From JAILEN01 sp036723975 (GTDB lineage Bacteria; Bacillota; Clostridia; Lachnospirales; Lachnospiraceae): a stretch of 40,931 nt of DNA. The notes beneath the pieces were generated by a model that searched no databases, was not told where the DNA came from, and saw nothing but the letters and a program-made list of their open reading frames with translations. The position numbers and the translations under genes are program-made. Positions 16,122 to 24,783 of the stretch are shown here, piece after piece; positions within the stretch are counted from its first letter, which is position 1; each line of letters starts with the position of its first letter. Location of the stretch: positions 1 to 40,931 of the forward strand of contig DAIMGJ010000018.1 of the NCBI GenBank assembly GCA_036723975.1, in the 5' to 3' direction.

Positions 16122-16146
16122 TTGTGAACAAATTGTGAATTTTTTC

Positions 16147-16176
16147 TTGACAGCGACTTTGATGTCGTGGTATAAA
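16147..16176 (+). promoter_or_regulatory. Promoter of the T-box leader
   Basis: TTGACA (16147-16152), an 18-base spacer and TATAAA (16171-16176). A small inverted repeat CGAC...GTCG (16154-16167) lies in the spacer and could be a protein site, though this is weak. Transcription would start near 16183, just before Stem I of the T-box. Confidence 0.7.
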
Positions 16177-16186
16177 CTATTCAAAC

Positions 16187-16458
16187 CTATGAGAAAGAGT
16201 AGTAACTATTGATACTTTCTTAAAAGAGAGTCGCAGGTGGTGGGATTGCGATAAAGAAACCTTTAGCGAATGGACTTTCGAGGGCGAACAGAAAGCATAA
16301 AGCGAGTATGGGAGACGGAGCAGACTCTTCGTTAAAAAAGTCAGCATATGTTGGTATGCGTTGAGTGGATGCGAAAGCATCAAGCCGGGTGGCACCGCAG
16401 GATATGAACTTACAATCCTGTCCCAGCACTTAAAAGTGATATGGGACAGGATTTTTTT
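16187..16458 (+). ncRNA. T-box riboswitch with UGG (tryptophan) specifier
   Basis: Stem I is recognisable: GAAAG (16193-16197) pairs with CTTTC (16275-16279), enclosing the specifier loop with AGTAGTAA on one side and GAA-TGG-A on the other. The specifier codon is TGG (16271-16273), which reads tryptophan. AGAGAG (16225-16230) fits the AG bulge, and GGTGG (16236-16240) sits in a loop closed by CGCA/TGCG. The T-box core GGGTGGCACCGC is at 16387-16398; its TGGC would pair with the GCCA end of tRNA-Trp, whose discriminator is G. The antiterminator uses CAGGAT/ATCCTG (16398-16403 with 16415-16420). Uncharged tRNA-Trp should stabilise the antiterminator and switch on the transporter downstream. 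Confidence 0.93.
16414..16458 (+). terminator. T-box regulated intrinsic terminator
   Basis: AATCCTGTCCC (16414-16424) pairs with GGGACAGGATT (16443-16453), with an inner CACTT/AAGTG hairpin, followed by seven T residues ending at 16458. The left arm is shared with the antiterminator, so the two structures exclude one another. Confidence 0.92.
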
Positions 16459-16540
16459 ATTACCCAAAAGCGCGCGAAAATCTTGAAACCATGTCCGCCA
16501 ACAAGAAAATGTTTAACAAAAAGGAAAAAGGAGAAAAGAC

Positions 16541-17617
16541 ATGAAAAACATTTTAAGACGAGTAGCAGCATTACTTATGGGAGCAACTTTAGTATTCGGT
16601 TTGACCGCTTGCGGAAACAGCGGTTCAAGCACATCAGCAGGAAGCGATGGCGCAGGAACAGCAAGTGCAGACGGCACGGTATATAAAGTGGGCATTTGTA
16701 ACTACGTAGACGATGCTTCTCTAAATCAGATTGTAGAAAACATCGAAGCACAGTTGGAAGAATTGGGAGAAGAAAACGGCGTTACCTTTGAAATCTCTTA
16801 TGACAACTGCAATGCAGATGCAAACGTGTTAAATCAGATCGTTGCAAATTTTATTGCGGATGATGTGGATTTGATGGTAGGTGTGGCAACACCGGTTGCA
16901 ATGACCATGCAGAGCTTAACCGAAGGCACCGACATTCCGGTGGTATTCGCAGCAGTATCCGATCCGGAGGGCGCAGGCCTTGTGGCATCCAATGATGCAC
17001 CGGGCGCAAACATTACCGGAACCAGCGATTATTTGGATACCAATGCAGTGATGAATCTTATTTTTGCAAACGATCCGAACGCAAAGAAAATCGGACTTTT
17101 ATATGATGCAAGCCAGGATGCTTCCACAGCACCCATTGCAGATGCAAAAGCATACCTTGAAGAAAAGGGTATCGAAGTAGTTGAGCATACCGGAACAAAC
17201 GTAGATGAAGTTGCTTTGGCTGCACAGGCATTTGTAGCTGACGGCGTAGATGCAGTATTTACACCAACCGACAACACTGTTATGACAGCAGAGCTTACCA
17301 TTTATGAAACTCTTGCACAGGCAGGTATTCCCCACTATACCGGAGCAGATTCCTTTGCATTAAACGGAGCCTTTGTGGGATACGGTGTGGATTATGCAAA
17401 CCTCGGAAAAGAAACCGCAAACATGGTAAAGGGAATTTTATTGGACGGAAATGACCCGGCAACCACACCGGTTATGACCTTCGATAACGGAACAGCTACT
17501 GTAAATACCGAGACCTGTGAAGCTTTGGGCTACGATTATGAAACCGTAAAGAAGGCGTTTGAACCGTTTTGCTTAAGAGTTCAGGAAATCAAAACAGCAG
17601 AAAGTTTTGAACAATAA
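16541..17617 (+). CDS. trpX: Tryptophan ABC transporter substrate-binding lipoprotein (TrpX-like)
   Basis: The protein has 358 residues. The lipoprotein signal ends at LTAC with C24 as lipid anchor, followed by a Ser/Gly/Ala-rich linker. The rest belongs to the ABC_sub_bind family (periplasmic-binding fold): YKVGICNYVDDASLNQIVEN, AVSDPEGAGLV, KIGLLYDASQDAS and the D-G-V-DAVFTPTDNTVM block. Members of this family with a tryptophan T-box are called TrpX. AAAAGGAG lies 8 bases or so before ATG 16541. The UGG specifier in the leader is the main reason for assigning tryptophan as substrate; the family itself is broad. The next gene, the permease, starts 21 bases downstream. Confidence 0.88.
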   Translation: MKNILRRVAALLMGATLVFGLTACGNSGSSTSAGSDGAGTASADGTVYKVGICNYVDDASLNQIVENIEAQLEELGEENGVTFEISYDNCNADANVLNQIVANFIADDVDLMVGVATPVAMTMQSLTEGTDIPVVFAAVSDPEGAGLVASNDAPGANITGTSDYLDTNAVMNLIFANDPNAKKIGLLYDASQDASTAPIADAKAYLEEKGIEVVEHTGTNVDEVALAAQAFVADGVDAVFTPTDNTVMTAELTIYETLAQAGIPHYTGADSFALNGAFVGYGVDYANLGKETANMVKGILLDGNDPATTPVMTFDNGTATVNTETCEALGYDYETVKKAFEPFCLRVQEIKTAESFEQ

Positions 17618-17638
17618 AAAAAGGAAACGAGAGAGAAT

Positions 17639-18553
17639 ATGACGACATTACTACCTTTGTTAATGACAGCGTTGGAGTTGGGCTTAATCGGAGCTCTAAC
17701 CGTACTTGCACTGTTTCTAAGTTATTCCATGTTAAATGTATGTGACCTTTCCACAGACGGATGCTTTACTTTAGGAGCATGCGTGGGAGCCGTGGTTGCA
17801 ATTTCGGGACATCCCTATTTGTCCATACTTGCAGCAATGCTTGCCGGAGTTTTGTCCGGATTTATCACCGCATTTTTGCAGACAAAGATGGGCGTGGATT
17901 CCCTCCTTGCCGGAATCATTATGAATACGGCGCTTTATTCCATTAATATTGCGATTATGGGAAATACATCCATTTTAAACATGAACAGAACTGAGACAGT
18001 ATTTACCAAGATGGGAAGTTTGCTTGCAGGGGTAGGAGCGATGCAGTTTAACAAAGTGCTGATTGCATTTGTTGCTGTACTTTGTGTTGCTATCTTTTTA
18101 TATCTCTTTTTAAAGACAAGAATCGGCCTTGCAATCAGGGCCACAGGAAATAATCCCGACATGGTAAAATCCTCCTCCATTAATCCGGTAATGACCACTA
18201 TTGTTGGTCTTTGCGTAGCAAATGCATTTACCGGCCTGTCGGGATGCCTCTTGGCGCAGTCACAAAAATCTGTAAACATCGATATCGGATCCGGAATGGT
18301 AACCATTGCTTTGGCATCGCTTTTGATCGGAAGCACCTTTGTCAGAAGCAAGCGTATGGGATTTCGGATTATGGGAACGGTATTGGGCGCCTTCGTGTTC
18401 CGATTGGTGTATACCGTTGCACTCCGCTTTAACATGCCTGCATACATGTTAAAACTGGTATCTTCCGTAATTGTAATTCTTGCAATTTCCGGACCGTACT
18501 TAAAGAGCAGATTTCCTGAATATTATCGCAGACTGGAGAAAAAGAGATGTTAG
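17639..18553 (+). CDS. trpY: Tryptophan ABC transporter permease (TrpY-like)
   Basis: The protein has 304 residues with about eight hydrophobic helices, of the BPD_transp_2 (branched-chain amino acid/ribose type) permease family. The N-terminal LSYSMLNVCDLSTDGCFTLG and central FLKTRIGLAIRATGNN segments are characteristic of the permeases paired with ABC_sub_bind proteins. It lets the substrate delivered by TrpX cross the membrane. GAGAGAG precedes ATG 17639. Its end overlaps the ATPase gene by 7 bases. The substrate is inferred from the T-box leader. Confidence 0.87.
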   Translation: MTTLLPLLMTALELGLIGALTVLALFLSYSMLNVCDLSTDGCFTLGACVGAVVAISGHPYLSILAAMLAGVLSGFITAFLQTKMGVDSLLAGIIMNTALYSINIAIMGNTSILNMNRTETVFTKMGSLLAGVGAMQFNKVLIAFVAVLCVAIFLYLFLKTRIGLAIRATGNNPDMVKSSSINPVMTTIVGLCVANAFTGLSGCLLAQSQKSVNIDIGSGMVTIALASLLIGSTFVRSKRMGFRIMGTVLGAFVFRLVYTVALRFNMPAYMLKLVSSVIVILAISGPYLKSRFPEYYRRLEKKRC

Positions 18554-19335
18554 AGATAAACAATATTTCAAAAACATTTAATCCGGGAACCGTAAATGAA
18601 AAAACGGCATTATCCCATTTGTCTTTAACGGTAAACGACGGGGATTTTATTTCCATTATCGGCTCAAACGGCGCGGGAAAGTCCACCTTGTTTAACGCAA
18701 TCGCCGGTTCCTTCTTAACCGACGAGGGAAGCATTTATTTGGATGGAGAGGATATTACCTTAACGCCGGAACACATCCGTGCAAAATCCATCGGACGTCT
18801 GTTTCAGGATCCATTAAAGGGCACGGCACCGGATATGACCATTGAAGAAAACCTGGCACTTGCGGCCGGAAAGGGCGGATGGCTGTCACGTATATCAAAA
18901 AAAGAAAAAGCGGATCTTCGAGAAAGAGTGGCGCTTTTAAATATGGGACTGGAAAATCGCATGAATGCACCGGTGGGACTGTTATCCGGTGGACAGCGTC
19001 AGGCACTTACCCTTCTTATGGCTACCATCAATCCGCCGAAGATTCTGCTTTTGGATGAGCATACGGCAGCCTTAGATCCTGCCACCAGCGAAAAGGTAAC
19101 GGAACTTACCGAAAAAATCGCAAAGGAAAATAATCTTACCTGTTTAGTTATTACCCACAACATGCACGCAGCACTGCAACAGGGCAATCGTACCCTTATG
19201 ATGGAAAACGGACAGATTGTGTTGGATATCGCAGGAAGCGAACGGGAAAACTTAACGGTAGAAGACTTACTTACGAAGTTTAAAAACAAATCCGGTCACG
19301 CACTGGATAATGACCGAATTTTACTTTCCGAATAA
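18547..19335 (+). CDS. trpZ: Tryptophan ABC transporter ATP-binding protein (TrpZ-like)
   Basis: The protein has 262 residues, a complete ABC ATPase: Walker A GSNGAGKST (39-47), signature LSGGQ (146-150), Walker B ILLLDE with D170 and E171, and switch H204 in ITHNM. The 7-base overlap with the permease gene indicates translational coupling. It powers the transporter controlled by the tryptophan T-box. No good terminator follows in the 120 bases before the cobalt/nickel operon, so some read-through is possible. Confidence 0.88.
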   Translation: MLEINNISKTFNPGTVNEKTALSHLSLTVNDGDFISIIGSNGAGKSTLFNAIAGSFLTDEGSIYLDGEDITLTPEHIRAKSIGRLFQDPLKGTAPDMTIEENLALAAGKGGWLSRISKKEKADLRERVALLNMGLENRMNAPVGLLSGGQRQALTLLMATINPPKILLLDEHTAALDPATSEKVTELTEKIAKENNLTCLVITHNMHAALQQGNRTLMMENGQIVLDIAGSERENLTVEDLLTKFKNKSGHALDNDRILLSE

Positions 19336-19369
19336 AAAAATTTAATTAAAAAATATCCCCCCCACAGGC

Positions 19370-19398
19370 TTGTGTAGAAGCGTTTTGTCACGTATGAT
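19370..19398 (+). promoter_or_regulatory. Possible promoter of the cobalt/nickel ECF operon
   Basis: TTGTGT (19370-19375), a 17-base spacer and TATGAT (19393-19398). The -35 box is poor, so confidence is low. No cobalamin riboswitch or NikR palindrome is visible between 19336 and 19456. Confidence 0.4.
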
Positions 19399-19456
19399 AT
19401 GCAAGGATTTGCTGAAACAACAAATCAAATATCAAATAATAAGGTGGGAAAAAACT

Positions 19457-20470
19457 ATGCATATGGCAGACGCTTTAATCGTTCCTGCAGTGGCAGGCAC
19501 GATGTATGCAGCTTCAACAATTGCGGCAGGGGTATCCGTTAAAAATGTGAAACTCGAAAACAATCCAAAGAAAATTCCTGTAATGGGCGTTATGGGAGCA
19601 TTTGTATTTGCTACCCAGATGTTAAACTTTACCATTCCGGGAACCGGTTCATCAGGACATTTATGCGGAGGTATGATGTTATCCGCTCTTCTGGGGCCGT
19701 TCGCAGGATTTTTAACTATGATTGGTGTACTTTTGGTACAATGTTTGTTCTTCGCAGACGGAGGACTTTTGGCTTTAGGATGTAATGTCTGGAATATGGC
19801 ATTTTACGGATGCTTTATCGGATCATTTTTGATTTGGCGTCCGATGATGAAGAAAGGAGCTACCAAGGGCAAGATTATTGCAGCATCTGTAATCGGATGT
19901 ATCTTAACTCTTCAGATGGGTGCGTTCTCCGTATGTTTGGAGACTTTGGCTTCCGGAGTAACTGAACTTCCGTTTAGCGTATTCTTGGCAACCATGCAGC
20001 CGATTCACTTGGCAATCGGTTTGGTAGAAGGCTTAATTACCGCAGCAGTTCTTTGTTTTGTTCATGAAGCACGTCCGGAATTACTCTGGGGCGTAGGTGA
20101 GACTGCAGGTGAAGGCCGTTTGACCTTTAAGAAGACCTTAGGTGTTCTTGCAGTTTTAGCAGCATTCTTCGGTGGTGTTGTTTCTTTATTTGCATCTGCA
20201 TTCCCTGATGGACTTGAGTGGTCTATGGAAAAGGTTGCAGGAACTTCTGAATTGGAAGCTACCGGCGGTGCTTATGATTTCTTTGCATCTATCCAGGAAG
20301 CAACTTCCTTCTTGCCGGATTATGCATTTAAGTCCAGTGATACTGCAGCAGGTACCTCTTTCTCCGGTATCGTTGGCGGACTTATCGTAGTTGCTCTTTG
20401 CGTAGGCGTTGCATATCTGTTAAAATTCTTCAAGAACACAAAGACAGAAGAAGCACAGGCAAATGAGTAA
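19457..20470 (+). CDS. cbiM: Cobalt/nickel ECF transporter S component, CbiM with fused CbiN-like domain
   Basis: The protein has 337 residues. The start MHMADALIVPAVAG is diagnostic: in CbiM/NikM the amino-terminal Met1 and His2 coordinate the metal, so the exact start matters, and ATG 19457 behind AAGGTGGG (19441-19448) gives it. About seven helices follow, with GTGSSGHLCGGMM containing the third ligand histidine. The C-terminal part has the PDGLE motif (250-254) and a final membrane helix, which is the CbiN/NikN-like component fused in one chain. It captures Co2+ or Ni2+; the sequence does not decide which. Its end overlaps cbiQ by 8 bases. Confidence 0.92.
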   Translation: MHMADALIVPAVAGTMYAASTIAAGVSVKNVKLENNPKKIPVMGVMGAFVFATQMLNFTIPGTGSSGHLCGGMMLSALLGPFAGFLTMIGVLLVQCLFFADGGLLALGCNVWNMAFYGCFIGSFLIWRPMMKKGATKGKIIAASVIGCILTLQMGAFSVCLETLASGVTELPFSVFLATMQPIHLAIGLVEGLITAAVLCFVHEARPELLWGVGETAGEGRLTFKKTLGVLAVLAAFFGGVVSLFASAFPDGLEWSMEKVAGTSELEATGGAYDFFASIQEATSFLPDYAFKSSDTAAGTSFSGIVGGLIVVALCVGVAYLLKFFKNTKTEEAQANE

Positions 20471-21263
20471 AATCAATAAAGCGATTCATGAGATTCAAAA
20501 AATAGACAGTATGTCAAAAGAAGATAAGTGGATGAATAACATTCATCCACTTATCAAACTTTTTCTTACGGTTTATTATATTGTATTAATTGTGTCCTTC
20601 CATAAGTATGACTTGGAAGGACTTTTTGGCATGTGTATCTACCCCATATTTGTTTTTATCCTGGGAGATTTATCATTTCGCGATGCACTATATCGACTTC
20701 GGGTGGTACTTCCATTGGTATGCATTATGGGGATTTTTAATCCTTTTTTTGACCATAGGGTTGTAGGGCATTTGGGGAGCGTTGCCGTTTGGGGCGGAGT
20801 TCTTTCCATGATTACCCTTATGATAAAGGGGATTTTTACGGTGCTGGCTTCCTATGTTTTGATTGCTACCACAAGTATCGAGGAGATTTGTTATGCACTT
20901 CGATTGCTACATATACCGAAGATTATGGTAACTCAGCTTTTGTTGATTTATCGCTATATCACTGTACTTTTGTCGGAAACGAAGCGGATTGCACAGGCCT
21001 ATGCCCTTCGCGCACCGGGACAAAAAGGAATTCACTGGAAAGCCTGGGGACCTCTGGTGGGACAATTGTTGCTTCGCAGTATGGACCGGGCAGATGATAT
21101 TTATGAAAGTATGTGTACCCGGGGATTCAAAGGGGAGTTTCCCAAAATGACCGGGAAGAAAAAGAACAGAGGGGATTTGTTGTACCTTTTGACTTGGTTT
21201 TTTGTTTTGTTTATATTTCGTTTGATACCTGTATTTAAAGTGGTAGGAGGTCTTTTTGTATGA
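20463..21263 (+). CDS. cbiQ: ECF transporter transmembrane (T) component CbiQ
   Basis: The protein has 266 residues, with about five or six membrane helices, of the CbiQ family. The cytoplasmic coupling region includes IAQAYALRAPGQKG and SMDRADDIYESMCTRGFKG; the second holds the conserved Ala-Arg-Gly-like coupling motif (here C-T-R-G). CbiQ links the ATPases to the S component CbiM. It overlaps cbiM by 8 bases and cbiO by 4 (ATGA), so all three are co-translated. Confidence 0.92.
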   Translation: MSKINKAIHEIQKIDSMSKEDKWMNNIHPLIKLFLTVYYIVLIVSFHKYDLEGLFGMCIYPIFVFILGDLSFRDALYRLRVVLPLVCIMGIFNPFFDHRVVGHLGSVAVWGGVLSMITLMIKGIFTVLASYVLIATTSIEEICYALRLLHIPKIMVTQLLLIYRYITVLLSETKRIAQAYALRAPGQKGIHWKAWGPLVGQLLLRSMDRADDIYESMCTRGFKGEFPKMTGKKKNRGDLLYLLTWFFVLFIFRLIPVFKVVGGLFV

Positions 21264-21994
21264 GCCATATCCATATAGATGTTGATAATCTAAGCTTTGC
21301 ATATGAAAACGGACATCCGATTTTGGAGGATATTAGTTTTACCGCTCATGAGAATGATGCCATCGGAATCGTGGGTGCCAACGGTGTGGGAAAATCTACC
21401 CTTTTAAAACTTTTGGTGGGGCTGGATTTAAACTTTACCGGAAGTATTCGCGTGGAGGAAATTCCTTTGTCGCGAGAGACGCTTGGAAAAATACGTGAAA
21501 AGATTGGCTATGTATTTCAGGATTCCGATGCCCAGCTTTTTATGACCACAGTGGAGGAAGATGTGGCTTTTGCACCCAGAAATTATGGTCTTCCGGAGGA
21601 GGAGGTGCAGCGCCGCGTGGACGAGGCTTTGGAAAAGGTACATATTTCGCATCTTCGAAAAAAGCCAATCTATAAAATGAGTGGCGGAGAAAAGAAGTTG
21701 GCAAGTATAGCAACCATTTTGTCGATGATACCGGATGTGATTTTAATGGATGAGCCTTCCGTGGCATTAGATCCCAAGAATCGAAGAAATCTAATTCATG
21801 TGTTAAACGAGTTTGAACACTTAAAAATGATTGCCAGTCATGATTTGGATTTTATTATGGATACTTGCAATCGTGTGATTTTACTTGATAAAGGACGTAT
21901 TATTGCGGATGGAGATGCAAAGGAGATTCTTACCGATAAAGAACTTTTGGAAGCCCATAGTTTGGAACTGCCATTGTCGATGTATGGAAAATAG
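21260..21994 (+). CDS. cbiO: ECF transporter ATP-binding protein CbiO
   Basis: The protein has 244 residues, slightly short for the family, which usually has 260-280. Motifs are complete: Walker A GANGVGKST (39-47), Q loop in GYVFQDSDAQLF, signature MSGGE (140-144), Walker B VILMDE with E165, and switch H194. The VFQDSDAQLFMTTVEEDVAFAPRN stretch, shown here only in part as FQDSDAQLF and DVAFAPRN, is typical of ECF ATPases. A single ATPase gene suggests a homodimer. It completes cbiMQO and is followed by a terminator. Confidence 0.92.
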   Translation: MSHIHIDVDNLSFAYENGHPILEDISFTAHENDAIGIVGANGVGKSTLLKLLVGLDLNFTGSIRVEEIPLSRETLGKIREKIGYVFQDSDAQLFMTTVEEDVAFAPRNYGLPEEEVQRRVDEALEKVHISHLRKKPIYKMSGGEKKLASIATILSMIPDVILMDEPSVALDPKNRRNLIHVLNEFEHLKMIASHDLDFIMDTCNRVILLDKGRIIADGDAKEILTDKELLEAHSLELPLSMYGK

Positions 21995-22045
21995 CCGGAC
22001 GAGAATAAAAAATCAGACTGAATAAATAGTTATTTTAGATGGAAT

Positions 22046-22089
22046 ATGGTAGAATATCGATAGTTATTGATATTCTACCATTATTTTTT
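22046..22089 (+). terminator. Rho-independent terminator after cbiO
   Basis: ATGGTAGAATATC (22046-22058) pairs perfectly with GATATTCTACCAT (22069-22081), followed by a T-rich tail (22084-22089). It ends 18 bases before the next start codon, so the chemoreceptor promoter must lie within or before the stem; I could not identify it. Confidence 0.85.
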
Positions 22090-22106
22090 GCAGAGGGAGA
22101 CGTATA

Positions 22107-23576
22107 ATGAGAGAAAGACAAATGTTAAGAACAAATCGATTGTTCTTTTTAGGCAGTATTGTAACAATGGCATTTATGATTTTCGGACTGTTTTCGCAAC
22201 TTGCGGTGTCCGACATGGCGCCGATTAAATCCATTATTCCAATGATTGTTTGCGGAATTACGGCGGTGCTTGTAATCATATATTATTCAACAATGAAAAC
22301 CACTGATAAGTGCTATAAGTTTATTTCGGCTACTGTGTTTATTGCATACTTTGTCGGTATGATTACTTCGAGTTCCAATACGACCTATCCTTACTATATT
22401 CCGTTTTTGATTGTCTTGGTTGTTTCCTTGGATCAAAAATTTATGAAGGCCATGGGTATCGCATTTTTAATTGCAAACATTTTAAAAGTAATTCAGATGC
22501 TTATGACCTCAGGAGCAGCAGCTCTTGAGTATGTAATGATTGAGGTCATTGTTTGTCTTCTTATTTACTTATCTACCGTACCGGGTGTTAAGATTATCCG
22601 TGATTTCTTTGAAGCATCCATGTCTGAAATCGAAGCGACAACCGCAGCGAACGCAGAGGTGTCAAAGCGTATTATGAATGTTGCCGGTAAGGTATCCGAG
22701 GATGTGGATGAAGCTTCCGGAATTCTTACAGAGATTAAGGATTCGGCAGAGCGTACTCATGATTCTTTGGAGGGGGTTTCCGAAGGTATCACAAGCAATA
22801 CCGATGCCATTATTGAGCAGACCTCCGAGACCCAGGCAATTCAGGTTATGATTGATGATTCTTCCGAAAGAACCGACAGAGTCATGACAACTTCCAACGA
22901 AGTAATGGAAGCAGTTACGGACGGAACCAGCGCGATTACGGATTTGGCGGCAAGAGTTGATGAAGCTTTGGATTCCGGTCAGTTAATGAAAGAATCTGCA
23001 GCAAATCTTCAGGAAAAATCCGTTGAAGTTCGAAACATTACCGATATGATTTTAAATATTTCCAGCCAGACCAATCTTTTGGCGTTGAATGCTTCCATCG
23101 AGGCAGCCCGTGCCGGAGAAGCAGGTCGTGGATTTGCGGTTGTTGCTGATGAGATTCGTCAGTTGGCAGAACAGACCAAGTCCGCAACAGAAAAGATTAC
23201 CGCGATTTTGGATGAATTGGCAGAAGATGCGGATGATGTGGTAGAAAAGGTTGAGGGTACCGTTAATCTTTCCAATGCACAGAAGGAATACGCACAGGAT
23301 GCCAAGGGCAAGTTCGAACAGGTAGAAGAGCAGATGCAGGTGCTGCATGATGAGATTGTTGGAATGTCCGAGCTTATGGTAAAAATTAAAGCTTCCAACA
23401 ATGTGATTGTGGATTCTGTTAGTACGATTTCCGCAACCGGTGAAGAAATGTCGGCTTCTACCACAGAGATTACTTCTTTAAGTGAGAACAACGTTGCTCT
23501 TGTTAATAAATTTGCGGATATTATGGATGATATCGTTGCAAATTTAAACGAATTAAAGAAAACCCAGGAAAAATAA
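22107..23576 (+). CDS. Methyl-accepting chemotaxis protein with six-helix membrane domain
   Basis: The protein has 489 residues. Six predicted membrane helices occupy residues 10-170 with only short loops, so there is no extracytoplasmic ligand domain and no obvious HAMP. Residues about 190-489 form the cytoplasmic coiled-coil signalling domain; its tip, which binds CheA and CheW, reads LLALNASIEAARAGEAGRGF and VVADEIRQLAEQ. Receptors of this layout may sense membrane state or a small hydrophobic signal; the signal is unknown here. AGAGGGAGA precedes ATG 22107. The aldolase-family gene begins 17 bases after its stop and is probably co-transcribed. Confidence 0.92.
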   Translation: MRERQMLRTNRLFFLGSIVTMAFMIFGLFSQLAVSDMAPIKSIIPMIVCGITAVLVIIYYSTMKTTDKCYKFISATVFIAYFVGMITSSSNTTYPYYIPFLIVLVVSLDQKFMKAMGIAFLIANILKVIQMLMTSGAAALEYVMIEVIVCLLIYLSTVPGVKIIRDFFEASMSEIEATTAANAEVSKRIMNVAGKVSEDVDEASGILTEIKDSAERTHDSLEGVSEGITSNTDAIIEQTSETQAIQVMIDDSSERTDRVMTTSNEVMEAVTDGTSAITDLAARVDEALDSGQLMKESAANLQEKSVEVRNITDMILNISSQTNLLALNASIEAARAGEAGRGFAVVADEIRQLAEQTKSATEKITAILDELAEDADDVVEKVEGTVNLSNAQKEYAQDAKGKFEQVEEQMQVLHDEIVGMSELMVKIKASNNVIVDSVSTISATGEEMSASTTEITSLSENNVALVNKFADIMDDIVANLNELKKTQEK

Positions 23577-23593
23577 GGAAAAGAGAGAAATAA

Positions 23594-24682
23594 ATGGCAT
23601 ACACAGAAAGTGAGGGCAAAGCGCTTGTCATTAAAGCCGGAAAGAAACTGGTGGAAAGCGGCTTGATTGCCCGTACCTGGGGCAATATTTCAGCCAGAAT
23701 ATCCGATACGCAATTTGTGATTACTCCAAGCGGAAGAGCGTATGAGTCTTTGACACCGGATGATATTGTTACCGTAAATATTGAGGACTGCTCTTACGAG
23801 GGAGACATTAAGCCTTCCAGTGAAAAGGGAGTACATGCGGAAGCATATCGGTTCCGTAAGGACGTAAATTTTGTGATTCATACCCATCAGACCAATGCAT
23901 CAGCACTTAGTATTTTGGGAAAGACCATTACCAATGTGGCAGGCATTTTGGAGGGCGCGGAAAAAATCTTAGGCCCTCAAATTCCATGTGCCGCTTACGG
24001 ACTTTCTTCCACAAAGAAGCTGAAGGACAACGTGGCTATGGCCATTGAGGAAAATCCATCGTCTACGGCGGTATTAATGAAGTATCACGGTGCACTTTGC
24101 ATGGGACGGGATTATGACAATGCGTTTCAGGTGGCCTTTACCTTGGAAAAGGTATCGGACTTTAAGTTCCGTGAGCTTTGCAAAAGTGCAGTGCGCCCGG
24201 AGGATGTGACCACCGCGGATCAGGAAGAGAACAAAAAGAGATTTTACACGATTTTTGAAGAATCCTTTGATCCGAATTTTGAAAAGAGACGTGTGATTTA
24301 TGATTTGAAGGGTGTAAATTGCATTATTTATTCCCACACACCGTATGCAAAGCTTATGGCTTCAAAGAAAAAGGATATGAAGCCGTATATCGATGATTTG
24401 GCACAGATTGCGGGTACATCCATTCGCTGTTTAAACAGAGACTGTACCTACGGCGAAATTGCATCGGCGCTAAAGGGGCGTGCAGCTGTTTTAATCGACG
24501 GTGTGGGTGCTGTATGTGTGGGAAGCAATGCAGAAGAAGCGGAAGCAGTGTGCATGGTTTTGGAAAAGGGTGCACAGGCAGCTGCTTTGGCAAGCGACAT
24601 AGGAAAGGTTCCTCCGGTGGGCAAAATCAGCGCAGCCATAGAACGAAATATTTATGTGGCGAAATATTCAAAACTAAAATAA
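23594..24682 (+). CDS. Class II aldolase/adducin-family protein with degenerate second domain
   Basis: The protein has 362 residues. Residues 5-200 are a class II aldolase domain (as in L-fuculose- or L-ribulose-phosphate enzymes): RTWGNISAR, ITPSGRAYESL, catalytic E77 in SSEKGVHAEAY, and zinc ligands H96, H98 and H165 in HTHQTN and YHGALCMG. It should cleave or epimerise a sugar phosphate; the substrate is not readable. Residues 235-362 look like a decayed copy of the same fold: VNCIIYSHTPYA matches VNFVIHTHQTNA, and AVLIDGVGAVCVGSNAEEAE matches the block around H165, with zinc ligands replaced by Y246 and V304. Usual members are about 210-230 residues, so this one is unusually long. It follows the chemoreceptor gene by 17 bases. 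Confidence 0.87.
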   Translation: MAYTESEGKALVIKAGKKLVESGLIARTWGNISARISDTQFVITPSGRAYESLTPDDIVTVNIEDCSYEGDIKPSSEKGVHAEAYRFRKDVNFVIHTHQTNASALSILGKTITNVAGILEGAEKILGPQIPCAAYGLSSTKKLKDNVAMAIEENPSSTAVLMKYHGALCMGRDYDNAFQVAFTLEKVSDFKFRELCKSAVRPEDVTTADQEENKKRFYTIFEESFDPNFEKRRVIYDLKGVNCIIYSHTPYAKLMASKKKDMKPYIDDLAQIAGTSIRCLNRDCTYGEIASALKGRAAVLIDGVGAVCVGSNAEEAEAVCMVLEKGAQAAALASDIGKVPPVGKISAAIERNIYVAKYSKLK

Positions 24683-24713
24683 ATAATTCATTGAAAATGA
24701 AATAAGGAATAAT

Positions 24714-24744
24714 AAAAAAGTACGTTTTTAAAACGTACTTTTTT
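24714..24744. terminator. Bidirectional terminator between convergent genes
   Basis: GTACGTTTT (24720-24728) and AAAACGTAC (24730-24738) form a near-perfect palindrome flanked by A residues on the left and T residues on the right. It serves the aldolase-family gene on the + strand and the M42 peptidase on the - strand. Confidence 0.8.
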
Positions 24745-24783
24745 ACATTGTATTTTAAGGTTGTATTAGATGGTTGTTTATGT

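Noticed and set aside
19336..19456. NikR operator or cobalamin riboswitch before cbiM
   Set aside because: GTATGA at 19392-19397 has no matching inverted half at the required spacing, and the region is too short and lacks B12-box features.
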